64,000 bases of DNA from Paenirhizobium cremeum (GTDB lineage: Bacteria; Pseudomonadota; Alphaproteobacteria; Rhizobiales; Rhizobiaceae). Both the position numbers and the translations under genes were made by a program. Of the stretch, positions 7,440-16,061 are shown one piece after another (position 1 is the stretch's first letter; each line of letters starts with the position of its first letter). The notes below the pieces were generated by a model. It was not told the DNA's origin, did no database searches, and worked only from the letters and a program-made list of their open reading frames with translations. The stretch covers positions 1-64,000 of the forward strand of contig NZ_JAGGCS010000001.1 of the NCBI RefSeq assembly GCF_022884085.1, in the 5' to 3' direction.

Positions 7440-9896
7440 TCAGCCGGCTGAGTGGCTGCCCTGAAGGTCGTAGACGGTAATTCCCGGAAGCGCGCCGGCG
7501 GCTAGCGGCACGGACGGCTTGAAGACGATACGGCGCATCTCGCCGGCGTGGAGGTCGAAGGCATTGTCGGAAAAACGACCGCCGACATCCGCTTCCAGCA
7601 TGACGAACAAGGCGAGGCCTTGCGCGCTGACGGCGATTTCGAAGGAGCCGCCTCCCGTCTCGGTGACCGCGGTTTCGAGACCGGCCGGCCTGAGCTCCAG
7701 CGCCTTGTAGGTGTCCGTAACGTAGTGCCCCTCGCCGGTCATGCCGTTCGATGCCGTGAAGCTCCAGGCGAGAAGGCAGTCGACGGGAATGTCCGTTTCC
7801 TCGATTTCGACCAATGTTCCCGCCCGGTCCGGCGGGCAGATGCCACTTGTGCTCCGGAGCGGAATGCGTTCACCGCCCAGTGTCAGCGCAAACAGCGTCA
7901 GGTCGATTGCGACCGGATCGGCCGTGTCGTTGACCATGGAGATTGCGATGCGTGTGCCGTCGGCGGCCGGAATGGCCGCGACGTTGACCGGCTGGAAGAA
8001 CCGGCGCGCCATGTAGTGCATCGCCTTCCAGCCGCCGCCATAGTCAAGGCTCGACCAGGAGGCGACCGGCCAGGTGTCGTTAAGCTGCCAGTAAAGCGTG
8101 CCCATGCAATGGGGTTTCAGCGAGCGCCAGTAATCGACGGCCGTGCGGATCGCCAGTCCCTGCTGGATCTGCGAGAGATAGACGAATCTGGAAAAATCGC
8201 TCGGGAAACGGAAATAGCGGAACATGGTGCCGGCGATCCGCTCGTTGCCGCCGGCATTCTTCTGGTGAAGCTCGATCACCGGGGAGGCTATGTTGAGGTC
8301 GGCCTCCTCCGCAAACCCGCGGATAACAGGCAGCGACGTGTAGGACTGGAAGCCGAACTCGGAGCAGAAGCGCGGCTTGACGCTGCGGTAATTGTCGAAC
8401 GACTTGTTCTCGTGCCAGACCGACCAGTAATGCATGTCGCCGGAGCCGTCTGCATGCCAGGCGTCGCCGTAATCGAGATAGCCGGATGCGGGGCTCGACG
8501 GCCACCAGATGGCCTGTGGAAACGCCTTCTTCACGCCCTGTTCGATCGTCCGGTTGAGCCTGTCATAGGCGACGAGATAGCGGTCGCGGTTCCTGACCGA
8601 TTCTGGGAACCAGGTGAGCGCGCCCACCAGTTCGTTGTCGCCGCACCAGAGTGCGATGGACGGATGCGAGGAAAGTCGCCGGACTTGATAATCGACCTCC
8701 TGGGCGACGTTCGACAGGAAATCCTCGCTGCAGGGATAAAGGTTGCAGGCAAACATGAAGTCCTGCCAGACCATGAGGCCGAGACGGTCGCAGAGATCGT
8801 AGAACCAGTCGGCCTCGTAGAAACCGCCGCCCCAGACGCGGATCATGTTCATGTTGGCTTCGACGGCCGAGTTCAGGAGGTCTTCCGTCTTGTCCCTGTC
8901 CGTGCGCGAATAAAGTGCGTCGGCCGGTATCCAGTTGGCGCCGCGGCAGAAAATTTCCCGGCCGTTGATCCGGAAGGCAAAGCGGCTGCCGGCCTCATCC
9001 GCATCGGTCAGGAGTTCGATGGTCCGAAGCCCGATCTGCCGGGTGACCGTCTCGCCGGGAATGTCGATAACGAGAGCGTAAAGCGCCTGCTCGCCGCTGC
9101 CCGCCGGCCACCAGAGCCTGGGGCTTTCGACATGAAATACATGGCTGATGCGGGTCTCCCCCGCGGCAATGCCGCAATCGAGCCTCACTCTTTCGCCAGC
9201 GAATTCGAAATGAACGGGCACGACGGCCGGCTCGGCCGAAAACAGCGTCAGCGTGACATGAAGATCAACACCGCCGTCTTCGAGGTGAACCTGCTCGGTT
9301 TCGACATGTTCGATCCGCGCGGGATCGAGCCTCTTTAACGCGATCGTGCCGTAAAGGCCGAGCGGTGCGACGGCGATATTCCAGTCCCAGCCGAAATGGC
9401 ACTGCGGCTTGCGCAGCATGTTGCCGTTCGGGATCGGTGAATTGCCGTCATGATAGGGAATGTAGAAAGGCTGCCGCGCCTGCCGTTCGGCACCGGCTGC
9501 AATGCTCGAATGGAAATGAATTCGAATGCGGTTTTCGCCGGGTTCGATTGCCTCGGAGACATCGGGCCGGTAACGGCGGAAGCAGTTGTCAGCCGAAAGA
9601 ACCGGCACGTCGTTGACGAACACAACGGCCACCGTGTCGAGATAGTCGATGTCGAGATACCAGTTGCCTTCCGCACGATCGACGAAGAAGGATCGTTCGA
9701 CCGACCACTCCCGCTCGGCCACCCACTGCACAGCCTCCTCGTTGCGACCGAAATACGGATCGGGAATGATGCCCGCCGCCTGCAGGGCCGAATGAACGTC
9801 GCCGGGCAGCACGATCGTCGCCAAATGTTCGCCGTCGGCCGAGGAAAGCCGCCATTCGCCTGAGAGGTCGAGCTTGAAATCTGATCTGTCCGTCAT
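7440..9896 (-). CDS. Glycoside hydrolase family 2, beta-mannosidase type
   Basis: An 818-residue GH2 enzyme whose N-terminal jelly-roll starts MTDRSDFKLDLSGEWRL, placing the start at 9896 (only a weak GAGATCAGAAG upstream). The catalytic core shows the beta-mannosidase signature: IRVWGGGFYEADWFYDLCD, then IALWCGDNELVGAL with the acid/base glutamate, and FCSEFGFQSY with the nucleophile glutamate. No signal peptide, so it is cytoplasmic and acts on transported beta-linked oligosaccharides. It lies downstream of the transporter genes across a repeat-bearing 143-base gap. Beta-mannosidase is the best call; other beta-glycosidase activities of GH2 are possible. Confidence 0.9.
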   Translation of the reverse strand: MTDRSDFKLDLSGEWRLSSADGEHLATIVLPGDVHSALQAAGIIPDPYFGRNEEAVQWVAEREWSVERSFFVDRAEGNWYLDIDYLDTVAVVFVNDVPVLSADNCFRRYRPDVSEAIEPGENRIRIHFHSSIAAGAERQARQPFYIPYHDGNSPIPNGNMLRKPQCHFGWDWNIAVAPLGLYGTIALKRLDPARIEHVETEQVHLEDGGVDLHVTLTLFSAEPAVVPVHFEFAGERVRLDCGIAAGETRISHVFHVESPRLWWPAGSGEQALYALVIDIPGETVTRQIGLRTIELLTDADEAGSRFAFRINGREIFCRGANWIPADALYSRTDRDKTEDLLNSAVEANMNMIRVWGGGFYEADWFYDLCDRLGLMVWQDFMFACNLYPCSEDFLSNVAQEVDYQVRRLSSHPSIALWCGDNELVGALTWFPESVRNRDRYLVAYDRLNRTIEQGVKKAFPQAIWWPSSPASGYLDYGDAWHADGSGDMHYWSVWHENKSFDNYRSVKPRFCSEFGFQSYTSLPVIRGFAEEADLNIASPVIELHQKNAGGNERIAGTMFRYFRFPSDFSRFVYLSQIQQGLAIRTAVDYWRSLKPHCMGTLYWQLNDTWPVASWSSLDYGGGWKAMHYMARRFFQPVNVAAIPAADGTRIAISMVNDTADPVAIDLTLFALTLGGERIPLRSTSGICPPDRAGTLVEIEETDIPVDCLLAWSFTASNGMTGEGHYVTDTYKALELRPAGLETAVTETGGGSFEIAVSAQGLALFVMLEADVGGRFSDNAFDLHAGEMRRIVFKPSVPLAAGALPGITVYDLQGSHSAG

Positions 9897-9950
9897 GCTT
9901 CTGATCTCAAAGATATGCTGGGCGGGTTCGCCCGTTTTCACGAAACTTAA

Positions 9951-10013
9951 GCCCTGCCCCTCATCCACCCGCCGGCATCTTCTCCCTGTCTGAACGGGTG
10001 GAGGGGGTATGGG
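9951..10013. repeat. Palindromic repeat, copy C, in the GH2-ATPase gap
   Basis: GCCCCTCATCCACCCGCCGGC is followed by a CTTCTCCCTG core and by GGGTGGAGGGGG, giving CCCCTCATCCACCC facing GGGTGGAGGGG as the outer arms. The CCCCTC...GCCGGC...CTTCTCCC arrangement is typical of dispersed rhizobial intergenic elements and shares the GCCGGC centre with the repeat inside cobN. It fills most of the gap between the ABC ATPase gene and the GH2 gene. Confidence 0.65.
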
Positions 10014-10039
10014 TCACGGGCAGATCCGACCACGGCCGT

Positions 10040-11131
10040 TCAAATCCGCTCCTCCGTGCCGGCGTCGAAAAGCGAGGCGACGTTCATGTCGAAGCCGAGG
10101 CGCACCTTCGTGCCCGGCCTGTAACGACGGGTGCCCGCCGTCCGGACCGAAATGACGTGGCCGGCATGTTTCAGCCAGAGCAGGTTGTCGGCTCCCATCG
10201 GCTCCTCGATGTCGACGGTCGCCTCGTGAAGCTCGGCGCCTTGAGGCACGTCCTCGTCGAGCATGATGTGTTCCGGCCTGACCCCCAGCACGACCTTGCG
10301 GCCCGCGTTAAGCGGAGCGCCCGCCTCGTAGCCGGAAAGCGAAAAATCGACTCCGCCGGTGGTGAAGGCCACTCTGCCCCCGCGCTCGACAAGTTCTCCC
10401 CGGAAGAAGTTCATCGGCGGCGAACCGATGAAGCCGGCGACGAACAGGTTCTTCGGTCGGTTGTAGATCACCATGGGATCGTCGAGCTGCTGGATCACGC
10501 CGCTCTTCATGATGGCGATGCGATCCGCCAGCGTCAGCGCCTCGATCTGGTCGTGGGTGACGTAGATCATCGTGTTCTTCAGCGACTGGTGCAGCCGCTT
10601 GATCTCCACGCGCAGTTCGGAACGCAGCTTAGCATCGAGGTTCGACAGCGGCTCGTCGAAGAGGAAGACATCGACGTCGCGCACCAGCGCCCGGCCGATC
10701 GCGACGCGCTGGCGCTGGCCGCCGGATAGCGCTGCCGGCTTGCGGTCGAGCAATTGCTGGATCTGCAGGATCTCGGCGGCGCGCGCCACCTTTTCCCGGA
10801 TCTTCTCCGCCGGCACCTTGGCGACCCTGAGACCGAAGGAAAGGTTCTTCTCCACGCTCATCTGCGGATAGAGCGCGTAGGACTGGAACACCATGCCGAT
10901 TCCGCGGTCCTTGGGTTCCTCCCAGGTGACGTTGCGGTCCTTGATGAAGATCTGCCCGTCGGTCGGCTCCAGCAGACCGGCGATGCAGTTGAGCAGGGTC
11001 GACTTCCCGCAGCCGGATGATCCCAGCAGCACGAGAAACTCGCCGTCCCGGATGTCGAGATTGAGGTTCTGCAGCACGTTGACCGCGCCGAAACTCAAAG
11101 ACAGATCCTTGATCGATACACTGTAGGACAT
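10040..11131 (-). CDS. Sugar ABC transporter ATP-binding protein (MalK/UgpC type)
   Basis: A 363-residue ATPase. Walker A is GSSGCGKS (residues 38-45), the signature is LSGGQRQRVAIGRAL, and Walker B is FLFDEPLSNLDAK. The C-terminal 120 residues form the OB-type regulatory domain of the CUT1 subfamily. I start at the ATG 11131 (MSYSVSIKDL); a GTG two codons upstream is possible. The gene follows the second permease directly, so ATPase, permeases and binding protein form one importer for an oligosaccharide. Confidence 0.93.
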   Translation of the reverse strand: MSYSVSIKDLSLSFGAVNVLQNLNLDIRDGEFLVLLGSSGCGKSTLLNCIAGLLEPTDGQIFIKDRNVTWEEPKDRGIGMVFQSYALYPQMSVEKNLSFGLRVAKVPAEKIREKVARAAEILQIQQLLDRKPAALSGGQRQRVAIGRALVRDVDVFLFDEPLSNLDAKLRSELRVEIKRLHQSLKNTMIYVTHDQIEALTLADRIAIMKSGVIQQLDDPMVIYNRPKNLFVAGFIGSPPMNFFRGELVERGGRVAFTTGGVDFSLSGYEAGAPLNAGRKVVLGVRPEHIMLDEDVPQGAELHEATVDIEEPMGADNLLWLKHAGHVISVRTAGTRRYRPGTKVRLGFDMNVASLFDAGTEERI

Positions 11132-11137
11132 ATGCAC

Positions 11138-12082
11138 TTAACCCTTCACTGCGCCGGCGGCGATGCCGCGGACAAAAAGCCGGCCGGATACGAAATAGAC
11201 GATGAGCGGGACCGCGCCGGTCAGCAGCGTGGCGGCCATGTTGACGTTGTACTCCTTCACCCCCTGGACGGAGTTGACGATGTTGTTGAGCTGGACCGTC
11301 ATCGGGTAATATTCCGGCCGGGTGAACACAACACCGAACAGGAAGTCGTTCCAGATGCCCGTCACCTGCAGGATCATCGCGACGACGAAAATCGGCAGCG
11401 ACATCGGCAGCATGATGCGGAAATAGATCTGCCAGAAGCCCGCTCCGTCGATGCGCGCCGCCTTGAACAGCTCTTCGGGCAAGGAGGTGAAGTAGTTGCG
11501 GAAGAGCAGCGTCAGGATCGGCATACCGAAAATGGTGTGCACGATGACGAGGCCGCCCAGCGAACCGTAAAGCCCGATCTCGCGCAGCACGATGACAATT
11601 GGATAGATCATCACCTGATACGGAATGAAGGCACCGACGATCAGGATGGTGAAGAAGAAATCCGCCCCCTTGAAGCGCCAGTTGGCGAGCGCGTAGCCGT
11701 TGACCGAGGCGATCAGGATCGAGATCAGCGTCGAGGGGACGGTGATCCTCACCGAGTTCCAGAAGCCGCGTGAAAGGCCGTCGCAATTGAGGCCGGTGCA
11801 GGCCGTCGCCCAGGCCTTGACCCAGGGCTCGAACGTAATCTCGACCGGCGGCGAGAAGATATTGCCGAGCCTGATTTCCGGCATGCCCTTCAAGGATGTG
11901 ACCACCATCACATAAAGCGGCAACAGGTAATAGGCCGCCGCCACGAACAGCGTGCCATAGATCATGATGTTGCGCGGAGAAAGCAGGCGACGGGGTCTGG
12001 CGCCGCGCGGTCCTGCCTGAAGCCGGTCGGACACGGTCTCCGTTCCGGCGGCGATTGCGTTGAGGGAACCGGTGTCAGCCAC
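11138..12082 (-). CDS. Sugar ABC transporter permease (MalG type)
   Basis: A 314-residue inner-membrane protein starting with GTG at 12082, eight bases inside the preceding permease gene. About six transmembrane helices follow a 40-residue cytoplasmic N-terminus. The EAA-loop motif lies around EELFKAARIDGAGFWQIYFR, where the ATPase docks. Being the second permease after a MalF-like one, it completes the CUT1 transmembrane pair. Some homologues start at an internal methionine (MIYGTLFVAA), but the overlap with the upstream gene fits the longer form. Confidence 0.92.
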   Translation of the reverse strand: MADTGSLNAIAAGTETVSDRLQAGPRGARPRRLLSPRNIMIYGTLFVAAAYYLLPLYVMVVTSLKGMPEIRLGNIFSPPVEITFEPWVKAWATACTGLNCDGLSRGFWNSVRITVPSTLISILIASVNGYALANWRFKGADFFFTILIVGAFIPYQVMIYPIVIVLREIGLYGSLGGLVIVHTIFGMPILTLLFRNYFTSLPEELFKAARIDGAGFWQIYFRIMLPMSLPIFVVAMILQVTGIWNDFLFGVVFTRPEYYPMTVQLNNIVNSVQGVKEYNVNMAATLLTGAVPLIVYFVSGRLFVRGIAAGAVKG

Positions 12083-13001
12083 GCTTCCTTCCTCCGAATT
12101 CGAGATAGGCCCAGGGAACGATGATGATCGCCACGGTGACCAGCATCATGGTGGAGGCGGCGAACCCCTGCCCCAGGTTCTGCGCCTGGAACATATAGTC
12201 GTAGACATATTTCGCCGGCACTTCGGAAGCGATGCCCGGTCCGCCGCTGGTCTGCGCGACGACGAGGTCGTAGACCCGCACGATGCCGCTCGCGATGATG
12301 ACCAGCGTGGTGATGAAGACCGGCCGCATCATCGGGATCACGATGAAGAGATAGGTTTTCCAGATCGGGATGCCGTCGACCCGCGACGCCTTCCAGATGT
12401 CCTCGTCGATGCCGCGCAGCCCGGCCAGCAGCAGGCACATGACGAGACCCGTCCCCTGCCAGAGACCGGCGATCAGCACCCCATAGATGACGATGTCGGA
12501 ATTATAGAGCGGATCGAAGGTGAAGCTCGTCCAGCCGAGGCTGCGGACCACGGACTGGATGCCGAATTCCGGATTGAGCACCCATTGCCAGACGAGACCC
12601 GTCACGATGAAGGACAGCGCGAACGGATAGAGGAAGATCGTCCGGAAGGCATTTTCGAAGCGGATCTTCTGGTCCATCAGCGCCGCGAGCACGAAGCCGA
12701 TGACGAGGCTGAAGATCAGCGTGAAGATGCCGTAGATCGCCAGGTTTTCGATCGAGACAAGCCAGCGGGGTGCCACCCACAAACGCTCATACTGCTCTAT
12801 CCCGACGAATTTCAGCCGCGGCAAGAGCTTCGAATTGGTGAACGAATAGACGATCGTCCAGATCGTGCCCCCGAGAAAGATGACGAGAGCGGTCAGGACC
12901 ATCGGAATGGAAGCAATCTTGGAATTGAGATTGCGCAACAAATGATTGGGACGTCCCGGACGTCCCCGGTTCGCCGATTGGCCCGTCGAATGGCCGTTCA
13001 T
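12075..13001 (-). CDS. Sugar ABC transporter permease (MalF type)
   Basis: A 308-residue inner-membrane protein with about six transmembrane helices beginning near residue 35 (VLTALVIFLGGTIWTIV). The EAA loop is visible as DEDIWKASRVDGIPIWKTYL. The ATG at 13001 has AAGGAG seven to twelve bases upstream. It is separated from the binding-protein gene by 163 bases that hold a strong hairpin, and overlaps the next permease by eight bases. Confidence 0.92.
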   Translation of the reverse strand: MNGHSTGQSANRGRPGRPNHLLRNLNSKIASIPMVLTALVIFLGGTIWTIVYSFTNSKLLPRLKFVGIEQYERLWVAPRWLVSIENLAIYGIFTLIFSLVIGFVLAALMDQKIRFENAFRTIFLYPFALSFIVTGLVWQWVLNPEFGIQSVVRSLGWTSFTFDPLYNSDIVIYGVLIAGLWQGTGLVMCLLLAGLRGIDEDIWKASRVDGIPIWKTYLFIVIPMMRPVFITTLVIIASGIVRVYDLVVAQTSGGPGIASEVPAKYVYDYMFQAQNLGQGFAASTMMLVTVAIIIVPWAYLEFGGRKRG

Positions 13002-13117
13002 GGGTCACTCCTTCTTCGTGATCCAGCACTCCCCGCAGGACAAATTCCGCAAAACACGAGGTTTCCGGTCCGTCATGCAGGTACGATCCGCAAGGCATCT
13101 TATCCCGGATGGCAAAC

Positions 13118-13145
13118 CCGGCGCGGGTCTTGCCGCCCGCGCCGG
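13118..13145 (-). other. Intercistronic GC-rich hairpin after the binding-protein gene
   Basis: A perfect 10-bp stem (CCGGCGCGGG / CCCGCGCCGG) with an 8-base loop lies 20 bases past the binding-protein stop and over 100 bases before the permease start. No U-run follows on the minus strand, so it looks less like a terminator and more like a 3' stabilizer or partial attenuator, as often found between a highly expressed binding protein and its permeases. Confidence 0.6.
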
Positions 13146-13164
13146 ATGTCTCGGGAGAATGCGA

Positions 13165-14400
13165 TCAGTCGGCCGAAGCGATGATATCCACGAAGCGCTT
13201 CTGCGCATCTTCCGGCGTCATCGACGGATTGGCGAAGAATTCGGAGAACAGGTCCTCCTTCTGCTTCTGGCTGTCCGCCGACAGGAGCTGGTCCGTCCAC
13301 TGGATCACGTCGCCCTTGGCAAGGATATCGAGACCCTTCTTCATGCAGTCGTTGGCAGCGGCAAGATCGACGTCGCCGCGCACCGGCAGAGACCCCTTCT
13401 TCAGGTTGAAGGCAACCTGCGTCGCCGGTGCGACCAACGTCGAAGCGAGAGCTTCCTGGGCCTTGGCTTTCTCTTCGTCCTTCAAGAGCGGGAAGTAGAA
13501 AGCGTCCCCGCCGGTGGCGATGACGGGATTGACGCCGAGGCCCGGCAGGCAGGTATAGTCTTTGCCGGCAACCTTGCCTGCGAGCGCGAACTCGCCCTGT
13601 GCCCAGTCACCCATGATCTGGCCGCCGGCCTTGCCGGTGATGACCATGTTGGTCGCCTGGTTCCAGTCCTGAACATTGGTGCCCTTCGACATGCGGCGTG
13701 CATCGTCCGCTGCCTTGAAGACCTTGGCGATCTCCGGTCCCGCCGCGACGTCCGCATCCTTGTCCCCGAACACCTTCAGGAAGGTGTCCTTGCCGGCAAG
13801 CGCAAGAAACAAGACGTCGAAGGCGCCGTTCGACTGCCAGGGCTGACCGCCAACGGCGAGCGGCACGATGCCGGCCTTTTCGAGCGCCGGTGCGGCCGCG
13901 ACGAATTCGTCCCAGTTGTTGGGAACCGCGACACCGGCCTTGCTGAAGGCCTCATTGGAAAGCCAGAGCCACTGCCAGGAATGGATATTGACCGGCGCGC
14001 AATAGATCTTGCCGTCGATGGTGCAGCTGTCCAGCAGGCTTGCCGGACGGATGATTTCCTTCCAGTTTTCCTTGGTCGCCACATCCGTGAGATCGCGCAT
14101 CAGGCCCGACTGGACGAGTTCTTCCGCCTGACGGCCATGGTTGAACTGGGTGGCGCCCATCGGATCGCCGCCGGTGATGCGGCTCACCATGATCGGCCGC
14201 GCCGTTCCGCCGGAGCCGGCGATGGCGCCATCGACCCATTTATTGCCGGTGGCATCGAAGGCCTTGGCGAGTTCGGCGACCGCCGCGGCCTCGCCACCGG
14301 ACGTCCACCAATGGGTAACCTCGAGATCGGCGGCCTGGACGGCGCCCAGAGGCAGCACCACGCTTGCGGCCAGAAACGCCGCGACGCTACGAAAATTCAT
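13165..14400 (-). CDS. Sugar ABC transporter substrate-binding protein
   Basis: A 411-residue periplasmic protein with a Sec signal peptide (MNFRSVAAFLAASVVLPLGAVQAA, cleavage after about residue 24) and the cluster B fold of oligosaccharide-binding proteins. The segments VTHWWTSGGEAAAVAEL and VSRITGGDPMGATQFNHG resemble glucose/mannose-type binding proteins. A GGGAGGAG site lies directly upstream of the ATG. It is the first gene of the catabolic operon and divergent from the LacI-type regulator. The ligand is probably a hexose or a beta-linked oligosaccharide, given the beta-glycosidases downstream. Confidence 0.92.
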   Translation of the reverse strand: MNFRSVAAFLAASVVLPLGAVQAADLEVTHWWTSGGEAAAVAELAKAFDATGNKWVDGAIAGSGGTARPIMVSRITGGDPMGATQFNHGRQAEELVQSGLMRDLTDVATKENWKEIIRPASLLDSCTIDGKIYCAPVNIHSWQWLWLSNEAFSKAGVAVPNNWDEFVAAAPALEKAGIVPLAVGGQPWQSNGAFDVLFLALAGKDTFLKVFGDKDADVAAGPEIAKVFKAADDARRMSKGTNVQDWNQATNMVITGKAGGQIMGDWAQGEFALAGKVAGKDYTCLPGLGVNPVIATGGDAFYFPLLKDEEKAKAQEALASTLVAPATQVAFNLKKGSLPVRGDVDLAAANDCMKKGLDILAKGDVIQWTDQLLSADSQKQKEDLFSEFFANPSMTPEDAQKRFVDIIASAD

Positions 14401-14737
14401 GAGTCTCCTCCCTCACTGAAACGTTGCCGTAAAAATCTATTCGAATCAATTTAACCACGCAACCGGCGGAAACGATTTTTATTTTCCTCATGATTTCTTC
14501 TACCTATGAGGGAGTGAAATCTCAGCCCATTTCAGGGATATCGGTCTCTCGCGACGCTCAGAGAAAGTTGGAAGGAAAACGATAACTTACCATAATTAGG
14601 CGCAGTACCGCGGATTATCTTATCGCGTCGCACGCCGAACCATTCGCTGCAGCGCAACCTTAGAGAGCCGCAATGCAACCGCACTTAAAAGTTGCTGCGG
14701 TATCGCATTGCAGCATGGAAATCGCTCGACAAATGAA
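14401..14737. promoter_or_regulatory. Divergent control region between binding protein and LacI regulator
   Basis: A 447-base AT-richer gap (14401-14847) with no convincing gene. It must hold the promoter of the sugar operon and, near the regulator, the perfect palindrome listed separately. A degenerate operator-like sequence, TGAAACGTTGCC (14417-14428), lies in the leader of the binding-protein gene. I could not pin down -35/-10 elements with confidence. Confidence 0.5.
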
Positions 14738-14751
14738 CTGTAACGTTACAG
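14738..14751. promoter_or_regulatory. LacI-family operator palindrome
   Basis: CTGTAACGTTACAG is a perfect 14-bp palindrome with a central CG, the shape bound by LacI/GalR-family dimers. It lies 97 bases before the start codon of the adjacent LacI-family gene and about 340 bases from the binding-protein start. It is probably the site through which the regulator controls itself and the operon. Confidence 0.75.
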
Positions 14752-14847
14752 ATTTCGACTGGAACTTCATCGTTCAGAGAATGAGGATGCGTTTGCAGTC
14801 GTCGATAAGGTAACTATACTGCCTGAAGGGGCAGTGACGGGGACAGC

Positions 14848-15891
14848 ATGAAAAACGGAAATGAAAGAGCCGTCTCGGCTCTTGCGGCAGAGACCAAGGA
14901 GCGACCCACTCTCAAGACCATTGCCTTCATGACAGGATTGGGTATCACCACCGTCTCCCGCGCCCTGAAGGATGCTCCCGACATCGGCGCGGAAACCAAG
15001 GAACGCGTGCGTGCCGTCGCCCGCCAGCTCGGCTATCAGCCCAACAGGGCCGGCGTCCGCCTACGCACCGGCAAGACCAATGTCATTGCGCTGGTCCTGA
15101 GCATCGACGAGGAGATCATGGGGTTCTCGAGCCAGATGGTCTTCGGCATTTCGGAAGTCTTGTCCGGCACACCCTATCACATCGTCGTGACGCCGCATTC
15201 CCACAGCAAGGACCCGATGCTGCCGGTTCGTTATATTCTCGATACCGGTTCGGCGGATGGCGTCATCATCTCCCGGATCGAGCCGGACGATCCGCGCGTT
15301 CGGCTGCTCGTCGAGCAGAACATGCCGTTCGCCACCCACGGCCGCACGGATTGCGGACTGGTGCATCCCTATCACGATTTCGACAACGAGGCCTTTTCCC
15401 GGCAGGCCGTGGAACGTCTGGTCGAACGCGGCCGCCGTCGCATCGCCCTGCTCCAGCCCCCGAGCAAGCTTACCTATTATACCCATACCCGCGAGGGCTT
15501 TCTTTCCGCGCTTCATCGCTTCGGCGCACAGGAAATACCGCTGCGGGTCACCATCGACTCGCCCCTGCCGGACATTCGCAACGCCATCGAAGCGCTGATG
15601 CGTTCCGATGACGCGCCCGACGGCATCGTCTGTTCCGCCGGCAGCGCCGCCGTTGCGGTGAATGCCGGCATCGAGGCGGCGGGAAAACATGTCGGGAGTG
15701 ATGTCGACCTCGTCTCGAAACAGGCGATCCCGATCCTCAACTGGATAAGGCCCGAAATCATCACGGCCTTCGAGGATGTTCGCCAGGCCGGCCGCGAACT
15801 GGCAAAAGCCGTGATCGCATGCATCGACGGCGCCGACCCCGAGGATCTTCAGAGCATCAGCCTGCCTGTCTGGCCCGACGCCGAAAGATGA
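14848..15891 (+). CDS. LacI family transcriptional regulator
   Basis: A 347-residue repressor. The helix-turn-helix covers about residues 22-45 ([20 protein letters not shown]), followed by the hinge region around [17 protein letters not shown] and a periplasmic-binding-protein-like effector domain to the end. It is divergent from the sugar operon and separated from it by a region with a perfect CG-centred palindrome, so it most likely represses that operon until an imported sugar or derivative binds. The N-terminal extension of about 20 residues before the HTH is a little longer than usual. Resemblance to AglR-type regulators is possible, but the neighbouring enzymes are not alpha-glucosidases. 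Confidence 0.92.
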   Translation: MKNGNERAVSALAAETKERPTLKTIAFMTGLGITTVSRALKDAPDIGAETKERVRAVARQLGYQPNRAGVRLRTGKTNVIALVLSIDEEIMGFSSQMVFGISEVLSGTPYHIVVTPHSHSKDPMLPVRYILDTGSADGVIISRIEPDDPRVRLLVEQNMPFATHGRTDCGLVHPYHDFDNEAFSRQAVERLVERGRRRIALLQPPSKLTYYTHTREGFLSALHRFGAQEIPLRVTIDSPLPDIRNAIEALMRSDDAPDGIVCSAGSAAVAVNAGIEAAGKHVGSDVDLVSKQAIPILNWIRPEIITAFEDVRQAGRELAKAVIACIDGADPEDLQSISLPVWPDAER

Positions 15892-16061
15892 ATGACAGGA
15901 ACGGGCCCACCGATTTCGTTTACCGACAACCTTTTCGGCATTCACGGCAGATGCCCGGAAAAAGCCCGAGCACCGCGACGGGACGAATGGACGCCCTTGT
16001 TCGCAACGGGAACCGGTTCAATGCCGGTTCTCGCATGCAGTAACTGTTCGCTGGGCTTGCC

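Noticed and set aside
16010..16030. GAACCGG/CCGGTTC hairpin between the LacI regulator and gnd
   Set aside because: It could end both convergent genes, but there is no U-run on either side, so I do not call it a terminator.
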